DNA of 64,000 bases from NCBI GenBank assembly GCA_021845505.1, contig JAJZVU010000003.1, positions 26,813-90,812 of the forward strand, written 5' to 3'. The position numbers and the translations under genes were made by a program. The notes beneath the pieces were generated by a model that saw only the letters and a list, made by a program, of their open reading frames with translations, ran no database searches and was not told the origin of the DNA. Source of the stretch: Pseudomonadota bacterium. GTDB taxonomy: Bacteria; Pseudomonadota; Gammaproteobacteria; Burkholderiales; Burkholderiaceae_C. Shown one piece after another: positions 44,908-55,060 of the stretch (position 1 is the first letter of the stretch; every line of letters begins with the position of its first letter).

Positions 44908-45201
44908 CGAGGGGATCTGCGGTGCGCCGGCCGCGGCGACGGCAGCACCGCAGCATAGGCGATGAAGGCCGGAGGCGAAGCGGGAGCGAGGCTTCGACCC
45001 CACCAACGGTGCGGCCGCGCATCGGCGCGCCGCGAAGCAACGCGGCGCCGAGTTGACCCACATCACCCGGCATGTCGCGGCGCGCGCCGGCAGCGCCCCG
45101 GGCCGCGGCAGCGCGGCCTAGCATCGGCGCAATGCCCCGACGCGGGGAAGGCGCGGGGTGAAGGCGCGGCGGGAAGGCCGCGGATCGGACGGGAGATCGA
45201 C
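44908..45201. other. intergenic region with a possible FNR/DNR-like box
   Basis: 294 bp without a credible gene. TTGAC-CCAC-ATCAC at 45053-45066 matches the FNR/DNR consensus TTGAT-N4-ATCAA at eight of ten positions, 135 bp upstream of the SH3-protein start. This may be chance. Confidence 0.25.
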
Positions 45202-45945
45202 GTGTACAAGTTCGTGGCGCGCATGGCGCTGGCGCTGGCCTGCGGCTGCTCGGCGATGGCCGCGCATGCCCAGGTGGCCTATACCGCCAAGGCGGTGAAC
45301 CTGCGCGCAGGTCCGGCGCCCGGCTATCCGGTGGTCGCGGTGGTGGCTTCCGGCCTGAGCCTGCAGGTGCAGGGCTGCCTGTCGGACTACAGCTGGTGCG
45401 ATGTCATCGCCGGACCGTACCGCGGCTGGGTCTACGCCGGCAACATCGACTACGCCTACGAGGGGCAGTACGTGCCGCTGCTGGACTACGGCCCGCGCTT
45501 GGGAATCGTCATCATCGGCTTCACGCTGTGGGACTACTGGGATCGCCACTACACCCGGCAGCCCTTCTTCCGCGACCGCGACCGCTGGGAGCACTATCGG
45601 CCGGCGCCTGCGCACCGGCCCGGGCGGCCCCCGCAGCCTGCCGCGCCGCTACCGTTGCAGCCCCCGCAGCAGATGCCGCCAGCGTACCGCGTGCCACCGC
45701 CGCGGCCGGTGCCGCCGGCGTACCGCGCGCCACCGCCGCAGCGGCCCGTGCAGCGGTATCCCGCACCGCCGCCGGTGCGCGTGCTGCCGCCGCCGGCGCC
45801 ACGCTCGCCGCAGCACCTGCCGCCGCAGCGGGTGCAACCGCGCCCCGGCGCAGGCCCGCAGCCCGGCCAGACGCAGCGCCAGGGCCCCGGCCCGCGTGAC
45901 GGGCGCGGCCCCGCGCGGCGCGACGGCGACAACCCCGGGCGCTGA
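45202..45945 (+). CDS. exported bacterial SH3-domain protein with Pro/Arg/Gln-rich tail
   Basis: 247 aa. A signal peptide (cleavage near AAHAQ) is followed by an SH3b domain (about 25-85; AKAVNLRAGPAPGYPVV and WCDVIAGPYRGWVY), a membrane-like helix region (IVIIGFTLWDYWDRHY, about 103-118), and then about 110 residues of Pro, Arg and Gln repeats such as PPPRPVPPAYR. SH3b domains bind peptidoglycan; the tail is likely disordered. The GTG start at 45202 follows GGGAGA. Confidence 0.85.
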   Translation: MYKFVARMALALACGCSAMAAHAQVAYTAKAVNLRAGPAPGYPVVAVVASGLSLQVQGCLSDYSWCDVIAGPYRGWVYAGNIDYAYEGQYVPLLDYGPRLGIVIIGFTLWDYWDRHYTRQPFFRDRDRWEHYRPAPAHRPGRPPQPAAPLPLQPPQQMPPAYRVPPPRPVPPAYRAPPPQRPVQRYPAPPPVRVLPPPAPRSPQHLPPQRVQPRPGAGPQPGQTQRQGPGPRDGRGPARRDGDNPGR

Positions 45946-45969
45946 GTCCGGCGCCGCGGCGCGCGCCGC

Positions 45970-47274
45970 TCACGCCGGTTGCGCCGCCTCGGCCAGGCCC
46001 AGCCTGCGGCGGTCGGACTCGGGATGCATCAGCCAGGCGCCGAGCAGGCCGCAGACCAGCACGAACACCCCGGCCATCACGAAGCCGCTGCGAAACCCCG
46101 CGGCCGGGTTCGCCCCCAGGTCGACCAGCCGCCCCATGATGATCGGCGCCAGCAGCCCGGCCACGGTCTGCACCGAATTCATGATCCCGAGCATCGCGCC
46201 GCGCTGCGGCGTCGGCGTGATCTCGCCGATCAACGTCGCGCCGAGCGGGAAGATGATCCCGCAGATCGAGAACGCCAGGGTCACCATCGCGATCTCCGCC
46301 GCGGCCGACTTCAGCAGGGGCATCAGCACCATCGCACCGCCGCTGATCACCACGCACAGCCCGCCGAGCCCTCCTCTGGCGAGCCGATTGGGAAGTCCCA
46401 GCAGGGTCAGCTTCTGCGAGGCCAGGCTGATCGCCGGCCCGAGCAGGATCTGTGCCAGCGCCGGCAGCGCGACAATCCAGCCGACCTGGGCCTGCTTGAA
46501 CCCGGCTGCCTGGATCAGGTAGCCCGCCAGCCAGATGACGTTGAGGGTAAGCACCCAGTAGGCGGCGAAGCCCGCCAGGAACACCCCCAGCGCGGTGCGG
46601 CTGAAAATCAGCCGCCGGTACGCGATCGACTCCGCCGCGGCGGGCACCGGCTGCGTCGCGCCGGGCGCGGGCGCCTGGCCGGCCGTCCCCTCGCGGCCGA
46701 TCGCCAGCCATGCGACGGCCCAGGCCAGGCCGGCTACGCCCAGCGCAGCGAAGGCGGTGTGCCAGCTGTAGTGGACGATGATCAGCACGATCAGAGGAGC
46801 GATCACCCCGGCCCCGAAGGGTGCTCCGGTGATCACGATGCTGGTCGGCCAGGCGCGGCGCTTGTCGTCGAACCACTTGTACACCGCGTGCAACGCGATC
46901 GGCAGCGCCGGCCCCTCGCCCAGCCCGAGCACGATGCGGCTGGCCAGCAAGGTCTGCAGCCCGACCATCCCGGCCATCGGCAGTTGCGCCAGCGCCCAGA
47001 TCACCGCCATCGCGGCCAGCACGGGCTTGGAGCGCATGCGATTGACCAGGAAGCCGCCGATCACCCCGGAGATCGGGAACAGCAGGAAGAAGGCGCTGCC
47101 CACGAGGCCGAACTGGGTGTGCGTCAGATGAAGTTCGCGGATGATCGGCACCGCCGAAAGCCCGATCACGGCCTTGTCGGCCCAGTTGATCAACATGAAC
47201 ACGAACAGCAGCGCCACCACGGCCCAGCCGCGCCGGCGCCCGGCGTCCCCGATGCAATCCTGGATGTCTTTCAT
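45970..47274 (-). CDS. MFS transporter (anion:cation symporter-like)
   Basis: 434 aa with 12 predicted helices. The loop between helices 2 and 3 reads GGFLVNRMRSKP in place of the usual MFS GxxxDRxGRR, and FMLINWADKAVIGLS at helix 1 is typical of the ACS (organic acid) group. The start overlaps the stop of the OCD-like gene (ATGA), so the two are co-translated in a transcript that may begin at hutU. It may carry histidine, urocanate or another amino-acid derivative; this is inference from context. Confidence 0.88.
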   Translation of the reverse strand: MKDIQDCIGDAGRRRGWAVVALLFVFMLINWADKAVIGLSAVPIIRELHLTHTQFGLVGSAFFLLFPISGVIGGFLVNRMRSKPVLAAMAVIWALAQLPMAGMVGLQTLLASRIVLGLGEGPALPIALHAVYKWFDDKRRAWPTSIVITGAPFGAGVIAPLIVLIIVHYSWHTAFAALGVAGLAWAVAWLAIGREGTAGQAPAPGATQPVPAAAESIAYRRLIFSRTALGVFLAGFAAYWVLTLNVIWLAGYLIQAAGFKQAQVGWIVALPALAQILLGPAISLASQKLTLLGLPNRLARGGLGGLCVVISGGAMVLMPLLKSAAAEIAMVTLAFSICGIIFPLGATLIGEITPTPQRGAMLGIMNSVQTVAGLLAPIIMGRLVDLGANPAAGFRSGFVMAGVFVLVCGLLGAWLMHPESDRRRLGLAEAAQPA

Positions 47275-48275
47275 GCGAACCTCAAGGTTTGGCCGATGCC
47301 CAGCTTCGCCGCCTTTTCCAGCATCGCGTGGCCGAGCGCGATGTCGCTCGAGCTGAGGCCACGGTGCCAGAACAGGATCGTTTCGTCGTCACTCTCGCGG
47401 CCGCGCTTGCGGCCGGCGACGATCTGGCCGAGCTCGGCGTGCAGGTTGTGCTCGGTCAGCTTGCCCTCGTCGACATGGCGCCGCAGCGCGCCGAAGGGCA
47501 GGCCCTTGCGGCACTGGCTCCAGTCGTCGACGACGACCTTGCTCATGATGTCGGTCAGCGACAGCTCCACCGCGCTCATGGTTCCGTAGGGGATCACCAG
47601 CGCGCCCCTGCCGATCCACTCGGTGCGCAGCAGCGGCTGCGGCTCGGGCAGGCGCGAGGCCTCGACCACGATGTCGCAGCCCCTGACGCAGCTCTCCCAG
47701 TCCTCGGTCACCTTCACGGGCTTGCCCAGGTCGCGCGAGAGCCGTCCGGCGAAGGCTTCGCGGCTTTCCTTCCTGCGCGAATGCACGCGGATTTCCTCGA
47801 AGTCGAACAGGTGGTCGAGCAGGCGCACGTTCCAGTACGAGGTGCCCCGCGCTCCGATGTGCCCGAGCACCCTGCTGCGGCGCCTGGCCAGGTGCTTGGC
47901 ACCCAGCGCAGTCATCGCTCCGGTTCGCATGTCGGTGATCGAGGTCGCGTCGAGGAAGGCCCTCGGCGCGCCGGTCTGCGGGTCGAGCAGCACCAGGGTC
48001 GCGAGCTCCGAGGGCAAGCCGTGCCGGTAGTTGTCGACGAAGTCGCCCACCACCTTGACCCCGGCCAGCCCCAGGGGCCTGATGTAGCCGCGCAGGATGT
48101 TGAAGTGCCCCTTGCTGGAGTCCTCCGGGACCAGGTGGACGCGCGGTTCGATCACCGTCTCGCCCTGGCCCTGGGCCTGCAAGGCCTGCTCGACGGCGCC
48201 CAGGATCTCCCCGTCGTCCAGCGCCAGGCGCTCGACGTCGGGACCGTTCAGATACGTGAAGTGGATGGGGTTCAT
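47271..48275 (-). CDS. ornithine cyclodeaminase / mu-crystallin family protein
   Basis: 334 aa with the NAD(P)-binding OCD/mu-crystallin fold. Blocks that fit are FNILRGYIRPLGLAGVKVVG, SELATLVLLDPQTG, TDMRTGAMTALGAKHLA and SRVLGHIGARGTS, the nucleotide-binding glycine loop. Family activities include ornithine cyclodeaminase, ketimine reductase and amino-acid dehydrogenase. The loop reads GHIGARG rather than GAGxQA, so the exact reaction is open. It lies between hutU and an MFS gene, 91 bp after hutU, where hutH might be expected. Confidence 0.85.
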   Translation of the reverse strand: MNPIHFTYLNGPDVERLALDDGEILGAVEQALQAQGQGETVIEPRVHLVPEDSSKGHFNILRGYIRPLGLAGVKVVGDFVDNYRHGLPSELATLVLLDPQTGAPRAFLDATSITDMRTGAMTALGAKHLARRRSRVLGHIGARGTSYWNVRLLDHLFDFEEIRVHSRRKESREAFAGRLSRDLGKPVKVTEDWESCVRGCDIVVEASRLPEPQPLLRTEWIGRGALVIPYGTMSAVELSLTDIMSKVVVDDWSQCRKGLPFGALRRHVDEGKLTEHNLHAELGQIVAGRKRGRESDDETILFWHRGLSSSDIALGHAMLEKAAKLGIGQTLRFA

Positions 48276-48366
48276 CCTCGGCGACTCTCCTGGTCGATGC
48301 GCGGCCGCGGGCCGCGGGCGTGCTGCCGGAGCCCGCGACCGGCGTGGCCTTGCAGCGGGGCGGGGT

Positions 48367-50073
48367 TCATGCCGACCCCGCCATCGGAAGGTGCAGTTCG
48401 CATTCGCGAGCGCACGCCAGCGCGTCGGCATACCCGGCGTCGGCGTGGCGCATCACCCCGCTGCCGGGGTCGTTCCACAACACCCGTTCGAGTCGCCTGG
48501 CCGCGGCATCGGTGCCGTCGCACACGATGACCACTCCGGCGTGCTGGGAATATCCCATGCCGACCCCGCCGCCGTGATGCAGCGACACCCAGGTCGCGCC
48601 GCCGGCGGTGTTGAGCAGAGCATTCAGCAAGGGCCAGTCCGATACCGCGTCGCTGCCGTCGCGCATCGCCTCGGTCTCGCGATTGGGCGACGCCACCGAG
48701 CCGCTGTCCAGGTGATCGCGACCGATGACCACCGGCGCCTGCAGCTCGCCCGACCTGACCATTTCGTTGAAGGCCAGCCCCGCCCGGTGCCGCTCGCCCA
48801 GCCCGAGCCAGCAGATGCGGGCGGGCAGCCCCTGGAAGGCGATGCGCTGGCGCGCCAGGTCCAGCCAGCGGTGCAGCGCCCGGTCCTCGGGGAACAGCTC
48901 CTTGAGCTTGGCGTCGGTCTTGTGGATGTCCTGCGGGTCGCCGGACAGCGCGACCCAGCGGAACGGCCCCTTGCCGCGGCAGAACAGCGGCCGGATGTAG
49001 GCCGGGACGAAGCCCGGGAACGCGAAGGCGTTCTCGACTCCGCGGTCCAGGGCCACCTGGCGGATGTTGTTGCCGTAGTCGAAGGTCGGCACGCCCATGG
49101 CCTGGAAGTCGAGCATCGCCCGCACGTGGACCGCGCAGCTGTCGGCGGCAGCCGCGCTCAGTCGTGCCTGCCCTTGGACATCGACCTGCGCCGCCTTCCA
49201 GCGCTCGACCGACCAGCCGACCGGCAGGTAGCCGTGGACCAGGTCGTGGGCCGAGGTCTGGTCGGTCAGCAGGTCGGGCTTGAGCCCTCCGGCGCGGGCG
49301 CGGCGCACCAGTTCGGGGAGGATCTCGGCGGCGTTTCCCAGCAGGCCCACCGACACGGCCTTGCCGTCGCCGGTGTAGCGGGCGATGCGCGCGAGCGCGT
49401 CGTCGAGGTCGAGCGCCTGTTCGTCGAGGTAGCGCGAGCGCAGCCGGAAGTCGATGCGGCTTTGCTGGCACTCGATGTTCAGCGAGGCCGCGCCGGCGAA
49501 GCTCGCCGCCAGCGGCTGCGCTCCGCCCATGCCGCCCAGGCCGGCGGTGAGGATCCAGCGCCCGGCCAGGTCGCCCGCGTAGTGCTGGCGGGCGGCCTCG
49601 GCGAAGGTTTCGTAGGTGCCCTGGACGATGCCCTGGCTGGCGATGTAGATCCAGGAGCCCGCGGTCATCTGGCCGAACATCATCAGGCCCTTGCGGTCGA
49701 GTTCCTGGAAGTGCTCCCAGGTCGCCCATTTCGGCACCAGGTTGGAATTGGCGATGAGCACCCGCGGTGCGTCGACATGGGTGCGGAACACCCCCACCGG
49801 CTTGCCCGACTGGACCAGCAGGGTCTGGTCTTCGTGGAGCGCTCGCAATTCGCGCAGGATGGCATCGAAGCACTGCCAGTCGCGGGCGGCCTTGCCGATG
49901 CCCCCGTAGACGACCAGGGACTGCGGATCCTCTGCGACCTCGGGGTCCAGGTTGTTCTGGATCATGCGGTAGGCCGCCTCGATCAGCCAGTTGCGACACG
50001 ACAACCGGGTGCCACGGGGCGCGCGCACCACGCGGGGCTCGCTCGGCGAGGGGTTGGGGGACTGCTCGGACAC
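48367..50073 (-). CDS. hutU: urocanate hydratase
   Basis: 568 aa, normal length. Converts urocanate to imidazolone propionate with tightly bound NAD. Markers are [28 protein letters not shown] (NAD site), [11 protein letters not shown] and the active-site Cys region [15 protein letters not shown]. It is divergent from hutC, with HutC-type operators between them. No histidine ammonia-lyase is in the window, so the first step must be encoded elsewhere or urocanate is taken up directly. Confidence 0.97.
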   Translation of the reverse strand: MSEQSPNPSPSEPRVVRAPRGTRLSCRNWLIEAAYRMIQNNLDPEVAEDPQSLVVYGGIGKAARDWQCFDAILRELRALHEDQTLLVQSGKPVGVFRTHVDAPRVLIANSNLVPKWATWEHFQELDRKGLMMFGQMTAGSWIYIASQGIVQGTYETFAEAARQHYAGDLAGRWILTAGLGGMGGAQPLAASFAGAASLNIECQQSRIDFRLRSRYLDEQALDLDDALARIARYTGDGKAVSVGLLGNAAEILPELVRRARAGGLKPDLLTDQTSAHDLVHGYLPVGWSVERWKAAQVDVQGQARLSAAAADSCAVHVRAMLDFQAMGVPTFDYGNNIRQVALDRGVENAFAFPGFVPAYIRPLFCRGKGPFRWVALSGDPQDIHKTDAKLKELFPEDRALHRWLDLARQRIAFQGLPARICWLGLGERHRAGLAFNEMVRSGELQAPVVIGRDHLDSGSVASPNRETEAMRDGSDAVSDWPLLNALLNTAGGATWVSLHHGGGVGMGYSQHAGVVIVCDGTDAAARRLERVLWNDPGSGVMRHADAGYADALACARECELHLPMAGSA

Positions 50074-50109
50074 GGCACGCCTTCGAAGGATGATCGAACC
50101 CGAACTCTA

Positions 50110-50123
50110 CTTGCCTAGTCATG
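50110..50123. promoter_or_regulatory. HutC operator, hutU side
   Basis: CTTGCCTAGTCATG matches the HutC palindrome CTTGTCTAGACAAG at 11 of 14 positions, centred 43 bp upstream of the hutU start. Urocanate releases HutC from such sites. Confidence 0.6.
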
Positions 50124-50181
50124 CCTACACAACCGGTTCGACACCCGGGATTACCCTGGCCCTTCGCACGATTCGACCCCA

Positions 50182-50195
50182 CTTGGCTAGACAGG
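50182..50195. promoter_or_regulatory. HutC operator, hutC side
   Basis: CTTGGCTAGACAGG matches CTTGTCTAGACAAG at 12 of 14 positions, 22 bp before hutC, giving autorepression of hutCDIGF. Two sites in a 144-bp divergent region are the expected Hut arrangement. Confidence 0.68.
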
Positions 50196-50217
50196 CGAAT
50201 GCCGGTAGCATCGCCGC

Positions 50218-50958
50218 ATGACAAGCCCAGCGAACACGACCGCAGCGCGGCCCCTCGCGGCCATGGCTCCCTACCAGCGGGTCAAGCAGTACCTGAAGTC
50301 CGGCCTGGAGCACGGGCGCTGGAAGCCCGGCTCGCTGATGCCCTCCGAGTCCGACCTCGTCGCCCAGTTCGGGGTCAGCCGCATGACGGTCAGCCGCGCG
50401 CTGCGCGAGCTGCAGAACGAGGGCCTGGTCGAGCGGGTGCAGGGTGTCGGCACCTTCGCGGCGCAGCTGCACAAGCTGTCGGCGACGCTGTCCATTCGCG
50501 ACATGCGCGAGCATGTCGAGTCGCGCGGCCTGCGCTACCGCATGGACATGCAGCTGCTGCGCGAGGAGGCTGCGCCGCCGCTGGTTGCGCAGCGCTTCGG
50601 GATCCAGCCGGGCGCGCCGGTGTTCCACTCGCTGGCGGTGCACTTCGAGGACGGCGTGCCGCTGCAGTGCGAGGACCGCTGGGTCCATCCCGCGGCGGCG
50701 CCGCATTACCTGTCGAACGACTTCTCGGCGTCGACCCCGACCCAATACCTGCTCGAGGTGGCACCGACCTGGGAGGCCTCCTACACCATCGAGGCCGCGA
50801 TGCCCAGCCGCCAGGAGGCCAGGCTGCTGAAGATCGACGCCTCCGAGCCCTGCCTGGTGATCACCCGCTCCACGGTCAGCCGCGGCATTGCGGTGACCCT
50901 GGTGCGTCTGGTGCATCCGGGCAGCCGCTACCTGCTCGAAGGGCGCTTCTCGCCTTGA
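50218..50958 (+). CDS. hutC: HutC, histidine-utilisation repressor (GntR family)
   Basis: 246 aa. The GntR winged helix (residues about 15-85) has MPSESDLVAQFGVSRMTVSRALREL; the UTRA effector domain (about 100-240) binds urocanate. Conserved VGTFAAQL follows the DNA-binding part, typical of HutC. Two operators lie in its upstream region. Its stop overlaps the hutD start (TTGA). Confidence 0.94.
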   Translation: MTSPANTTAARPLAAMAPYQRVKQYLKSGLEHGRWKPGSLMPSESDLVAQFGVSRMTVSRALRELQNEGLVERVQGVGTFAAQLHKLSATLSIRDMREHVESRGLRYRMDMQLLREEAAPPLVAQRFGIQPGAPVFHSLAVHFEDGVPLQCEDRWVHPAAAPHYLSNDFSASTPTQYLLEVAPTWEASYTIEAAMPSRQEARLLKIDASEPCLVITRSTVSRGIAVTLVRLVHPGSRYLLEGRFSP

Positions 50959-51539
50959 AGCCGTTGCTCGTCGAGTGCGATGGCGTCGCCCCCCAGCGCT
51001 GGCGCAACGCGGCCGGGCTGACCCGCGAGCTGCTGGCCTGGCCGGCGGGCGCGGCATGGCGCCACCGCATCAGCGTCGCCGACATCGACGGCGACGCCGC
51101 GTTCTCCACCTATCCGGGAGTCACCCGCTGGTTCGCGGTGATCGAGGGCGGCGGCGTCGAGCTGGACATCGACGGATCCACGCAGCGCTTGTCGCCCGCC
51201 TGCGCGCCGCTGCGCTTCCCAGGCGACGTGCCGGTGTCGTGCCGGCTGCTCGGCGGACCCACGCGCGACCTGAACCTCATGCTGCGCGACAGCGACGGCA
51301 TGATGCGCGCCGCGCAAGACCGCGACCCGTGGGCGCCCCCCGCCGGCGGCTGCGGGCTGTTCGCGACCCGCGCGGGGCGCTGCTGGTGGAGCACCGGGCC
51401 GGCCGACGGCCACGCATGCGTCGACATGCCGCGCATGGCGCTGCTGTGGTTCGAGCGCGCGCCGCGCCAGCTGCGCTTCGAATCCGCGGCCCCGTCGGCC
51501 GACCCGGTCGGCTGGTGGCTGGCGGCCCGTCCCCGCTGA
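50955..51539 (+). CDS. hutD: HutD family protein
   Basis: 194 aa from a TTG start that overlaps the hutC stop. The bicupin HutD pattern is visible: [16 protein letters not shown] at the start (WKNGGGxTRE in other HutD) and [21 protein letters not shown]. HutD is thought to set an upper limit on hut expression, possibly by binding an intermediate. No ATG lies in frame nearby, so TTG use is likely. Confidence 0.87.
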   Translation: MKPLLVECDGVAPQRWRNAAGLTRELLAWPAGAAWRHRISVADIDGDAAFSTYPGVTRWFAVIEGGGVELDIDGSTQRLSPACAPLRFPGDVPVSCRLLGGPTRDLNLMLRDSDGMMRAAQDRDPWAPPAGGCGLFATRAGRCWWSTGPADGHACVDMPRMALLWFERAPRQLRFESAAPSADPVGWWLAARPR

Positions 51540-51546
51540 CCCCGCC

Positions 51547-52746
51547 ATGTCGATCCTGTACCGCGACGCCCGCCTGTGCACCCTCGCCGGCCCGACGGGC
51601 TGGGGACTGGTCGATGACGGCGCGATGCTCGTCGACGGCGGCACGCTGCGCTGGCTGGGGCCGGCAGCGGCGCTTCCGGCCGGCTTGCCGGTCGAGCGCG
51701 AACACCGGCTGGGCGGCGCGCTGGTCACCCCGGGACTGGTCGACTGCCACACCCACCTGGTCTACGCCGGACAGCGCGCCGACGAGTTCGAGCAACGCCT
51801 GCGGGGCGCCAGCTACGCGGCGATCGCCGACGCCGGCGGCGGCATCGCGGCGACGGTGCGCGCCACCCGCGCGGCCAGCGAGCACGAGCTGCTCGCCGCC
51901 ACCCGCCAGCGCGCGTTGGCGCTGCTGCGGCGCGGGGTCACCACGCTGGAGATCAAGTCGGGCTACGGGCTGGACCTCGATCACGAGGCGCGCTGTCTGA
52001 GGGTGGCGAGGCGCATCGGCGAGCTGCTGCCGCTGAGCGTGCGCTGCACCTGCCTGTCGGCGCATACCCTGCCGCCCGAATACGCCGGACGCGCCGACGA
52101 CTACATCGACGCCGTCTGCGCGTGGCTGCCGCGGCTGGCCGGCGCGGGGCTGGTCGACGCGGTCGATGCCTTTTGCGAACACATCGCCTTCGATGCGGCA
52201 CAGGTCGCTCGGGTGTTCGACGCGGCACGCGCTGCCGGACTGCCGGTGAAGCTGCACGCCGAGCAGCTCAGCGACCAGGGCGGAGCGCAGCTGGCGGCCC
52301 GCCATGGTGCGCTGTCCTGCGACCACCTGGAGTACCTCGGCCCGCAAGGCGTCGCGGCGATGGCGGCCGCCGGCAGCGTCGCCGTGCTGCTGCCCGGCGC
52401 GTTCTACTTCCTGCGCGAGACGCGGCTGCCGCCGGTGCAGGCGCTGCGCGAGGCCGGCGTGGCCATCGCGCTGGCCACCGACCACAACCCCGGCACGTCG
52501 CCGACACTCGACCCCCTGCTGATGCTCAACATGGGGTGCACGCTGTTTCGCCTGACCCCCGAGGAGGCGGTGCGGGGCATGACGGTACACGGCGCCGCCG
52601 CGCTGGGCCTGCGCGACCGCGGGCGCCTGTGCGCCGGGCAGCGCGCCGACTTCGTCGCCTGGCCGCTGGAGCATCCGAACGAACTGTGCTACTGGATCGG
52701 CCAGCAACCCGCGTGCCGGGTGTACGTAGCCGGCGAGGAGGCCTGA
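51547..52746 (+). CDS. hutI: imidazolonepropionase
   Basis: 399 aa amidohydrolase. Zn/Fe ligands are visible in [12 protein letters not shown], in KLHAEQLSD and in [10 protein letters not shown]. It opens imidazolone propionate to N-formimino-L-glutamate. It follows hutD after 7 bp and precedes hutG by 2 bp. Standard length. Confidence 0.96.
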   Translation: MSILYRDARLCTLAGPTGWGLVDDGAMLVDGGTLRWLGPAAALPAGLPVEREHRLGGALVTPGLVDCHTHLVYAGQRADEFEQRLRGASYAAIADAGGGIAATVRATRAASEHELLAATRQRALALLRRGVTTLEIKSGYGLDLDHEARCLRVARRIGELLPLSVRCTCLSAHTLPPEYAGRADDYIDAVCAWLPRLAGAGLVDAVDAFCEHIAFDAAQVARVFDAARAAGLPVKLHAEQLSDQGGAQLAARHGALSCDHLEYLGPQGVAAMAAAGSVAVLLPGAFYFLRETRLPPVQALREAGVAIALATDHNPGTSPTLDPLLMLNMGCTLFRLTPEEAVRGMTVHGAAALGLRDRGRLCAGQRADFVAWPLEHPNELCYWIGQQPACRVYVAGEEA

Positions 52747-52748
52747 GC

Positions 52749-53561
52749 ATGCAAGACGATCCGCTGTACAGCCTGCGGCGCGGCAGCGCCCCGCTGCTGG
52801 TCAGCGTGCCCCACGCTGGCACGCGCATCCCCGACGCGCTGCGGCCGCGCCTGCGGCCGCAGGCGCTGCAGGTCGAGGACACCGACTGGCACCTCGAGTC
52901 CGTCTACGGCTTCGTGCTGGAGGCCGGCTGCAGCCTGCTCGTCCCGCGGCTTTCGCGCTATGTCATCGACCTCAACCGACCGCCGCAGGACACCCCGATG
53001 TACCCGGGGGCCAACAACACCGGCCTGTGCCCGACCCGCGCCTTCAGCGGCGAGGCGCTGTACCGTGACGGCGAGGAGCCCGAAGCCGCCGAGGTCGCGC
53101 AGCGCCTGGCGTGCTACTGGCAGCCCTACCACGACGCCCTCGAGGGCGAGCTCCGGCGCCTGCGGGCCTTGCACGGATACGCGCTGCTGTGGGATGGCCA
53201 CAGCATCCGCTCGCAACTGCCATGGCTGTTCGACGGGGTGCTGCCCGACCTCAACCTGGGCACCGCGGACGCCGGCAGCTGTGCCCCGGAACTGCGTCGC
53301 AGGCTGGCGGCCGAACTGGCGGCTCACGACGGATTCAGCCATGCGGTCGACGGTCGATTCAAGGGCGGCTACATCACCCGCCACTACGGGCGCCCCCGGC
53401 AGGGCTGGCATGCCGTGCAGCTGGAAATGTGCTTTTCCACCTACATGCAGGAGACCCCGCCGTTTCGCATCGACGAGGCGCGCCGCGACAGACTGCTGCC
53501 GCTGCTGCGCCGGCTCATCGGCACCCTGCTCGACTGGAGACCCGATGGCGGCGCTGCCTGA
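52749..53561 (+). CDS. hutG: N-formylglutamate deformylase
   Basis: 270 aa, FGase family. Motifs LVSVPHAGTRIP, VEDTDWHLE and LWDGHSIRSQLP match HutG. It hydrolyses N-formylglutamate to glutamate and formate, the last step of the HutF route. It overlaps hutF by 17 bp. Confidence 0.94.
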   Translation: MQDDPLYSLRRGSAPLLVSVPHAGTRIPDALRPRLRPQALQVEDTDWHLESVYGFVLEAGCSLLVPRLSRYVIDLNRPPQDTPMYPGANNTGLCPTRAFSGEALYRDGEEPEAAEVAQRLACYWQPYHDALEGELRRLRALHGYALLWDGHSIRSQLPWLFDGVLPDLNLGTADAGSCAPELRRRLAAELAAHDGFSHAVDGRFKGGYITRHYGRPRQGWHAVQLEMCFSTYMQETPPFRIDEARRDRLLPLLRRLIGTLLDWRPDGGAA

Positions 53562-54945
53562 GGCCGAGCGGCTGCTGTGGGCGCCGCGCGCCTGGCTGCC
53601 CGAAGGCTGGCGCAGCGACGTGCTGCTGCGCATCGACGAACGGGGACACTGGGCGCAGGTGACCCCGCAGGTCGCGACCCCGCCCGCTGCCGCGCTGCGG
53701 CTGCCGGGCGCGCTGCTGCCCGGCCTGGTGAATGCCCACAGCCATGCCTTCCAGCGCGCCTTCGCGGGCCTGGCCGAGCAGCGCAGCGCCGCGAGCGACA
53801 CCTTCTGGTCGTGGCGCGACCGCATGTACCAGGCGGCGCTGCGCATCACGCCGGAGCAGTTGCGCGCGATCGCCGCGATGCTGTTCGTCGAGCTCCTCCA
53901 GGGGGGATACACCCATGTGTGCGAGTTCCACTACCTGCACCACGACCCGCAGGGGCGCGCCTACGCGGACCCGCTGGAGATGAGCCTGGCGCTGGCCGAC
54001 GCGGCGCAGGAGGCGGGCATCGGCCTGACCATCCTGCCCGCGCTGTATCAGCGCGCCGGCTTCGCCCAGCCCGCCTTGCGCGACGACCAGCGGCGCTTCG
54101 CCGGCAGCGCGGCCAGCGTGTGGGACGCGGCGCAGGCCCTGCTGGCGCGAGGCCACCCTCTGCTGCGCGCCGGCCTGGCGATCCATTCGCTGCGCGCGGC
54201 GACCCCCGAGGCGATCGCCGCGCTGGCGCGGGCGGCCCGGAGCTTCGACGGCCCGATCCACATCCACGTCAGCGAGCAGACCGCGGAGGTCGACGAATGC
54301 GTCGGCGCGACCGGCCTGCGCCCGATCGCCTGGCTGGCGCGGCAAGGCCTGCTCGACGGGCGCTGGCAGCTCGTGCACGCGACCCATGCCTCGGCCGACG
54401 AAGTCGACGCGGTCGCGGCCGCCGGCGCCGGCATCGTGCTGTGCCCGACGACCGAGGCCAATCTCGGCGACGGCTTGCCCGATCTGCCGCGCATGCTGGA
54501 GCGCGACATCCCCCTGACCATCGGCTCGGACAGCCAGGTCAACCGCGACTGGCGCGAGGAACTGCGCTGGCTGGACTACGGCCAGCGTCTGCTGCGCCGC
54601 GAACGCAACACCGGCGCCGACCCGCTGCGTCGGCAGTACTCCACCGCGGCGCGCCTGTGGTCGCGCGTGCAGGCCGGGAGCGCACGCAGCGCCGGCCTGC
54701 CGCGGTGGGGACTGTGCGCCGGCGCGCGCGCCGACGCGCTGGTGCTCGACGAGCAGGCGACGCAGCTGCTCGGAATCGCCCCGTCCTGCACCCTCGACGC
54801 CCTGGTGTTCTCCAGTCCCGCGGCCCCATGGCGCGAGGTGCTGGTCGGCGGGCGCCGGGCGCTGCGCGACGGCGGCCACCCGCGAGCCGCGGCGATCACC
54901 CGGCGCTTCGAGGAGGCCATGCGCGCGCTCTGGCAGCAGCGCTGA
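53545..54945 (+). CDS. hutF: formimidoylglutamate deiminase
   Basis: 466 aa amidohydrolase. Ligands in VNAHSHAFQRAFAG, IHIHVSEQ, VHATHAS and IGSDSQVN. It converts N-formimidoylglutamate to N-formylglutamate and ammonia, so histidine breakdown here goes by the five-enzyme route. The start at 53545 overlaps the end of hutG. Confidence 0.95.
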   Translation: MAALPEAERLLWAPRAWLPEGWRSDVLLRIDERGHWAQVTPQVATPPAAALRLPGALLPGLVNAHSHAFQRAFAGLAEQRSAASDTFWSWRDRMYQAALRITPEQLRAIAAMLFVELLQGGYTHVCEFHYLHHDPQGRAYADPLEMSLALADAAQEAGIGLTILPALYQRAGFAQPALRDDQRRFAGSAASVWDAAQALLARGHPLLRAGLAIHSLRAATPEAIAALARAARSFDGPIHIHVSEQTAEVDECVGATGLRPIAWLARQGLLDGRWQLVHATHASADEVDAVAAAGAGIVLCPTTEANLGDGLPDLPRMLERDIPLTIGSDSQVNRDWREELRWLDYGQRLLRRERNTGADPLRRQYSTAARLWSRVQAGSARSAGLPRWGLCAGARADALVLDEQATQLLGIAPSCTLDALVFSSPAAPWREVLVGGRRALRDGGHPRAAAITRRFEEAMRALWQQR

Positions 54946-54993
54946 GCGCAGTCGCCGGGGCAGCGCGGCAGCCGCGCCCGTCCGCCAGCTTTA

Positions 54994-55011
54994 CAAGCAA
55001 ACGACTGCTTG
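54994..55011. promoter_or_regulatory. candidate TetR operator upstream of the B12-mutase operon
   Basis: CAAGCA-N6-TGCTTG is a perfect inverted repeat 50 bp before the TetR gene, in a short AT-richer gap after hutF. A typical self-regulatory position for TetR proteins. Confidence 0.6.
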
Positions 55012-55060
55012 CTAAAGTGGTTTCGGGCTCCCCGTCGGGAGCCCGGGCCCCGGAGGCAGC

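Noticed and set aside
45053..45066. FNR/DNR box as a firm regulatory site
   Set aside because: Two mismatches and a gene (SH3 protein) with no obvious oxygen or NO link; kept only as a low-confidence note.
47271..48275. Histidine ammonia-lyase (hutH) in the hut cluster
   Set aside because: No Ala-Ser-Gly MIO motif or HAL fold; the gene is of the ornithine cyclodeaminase family.
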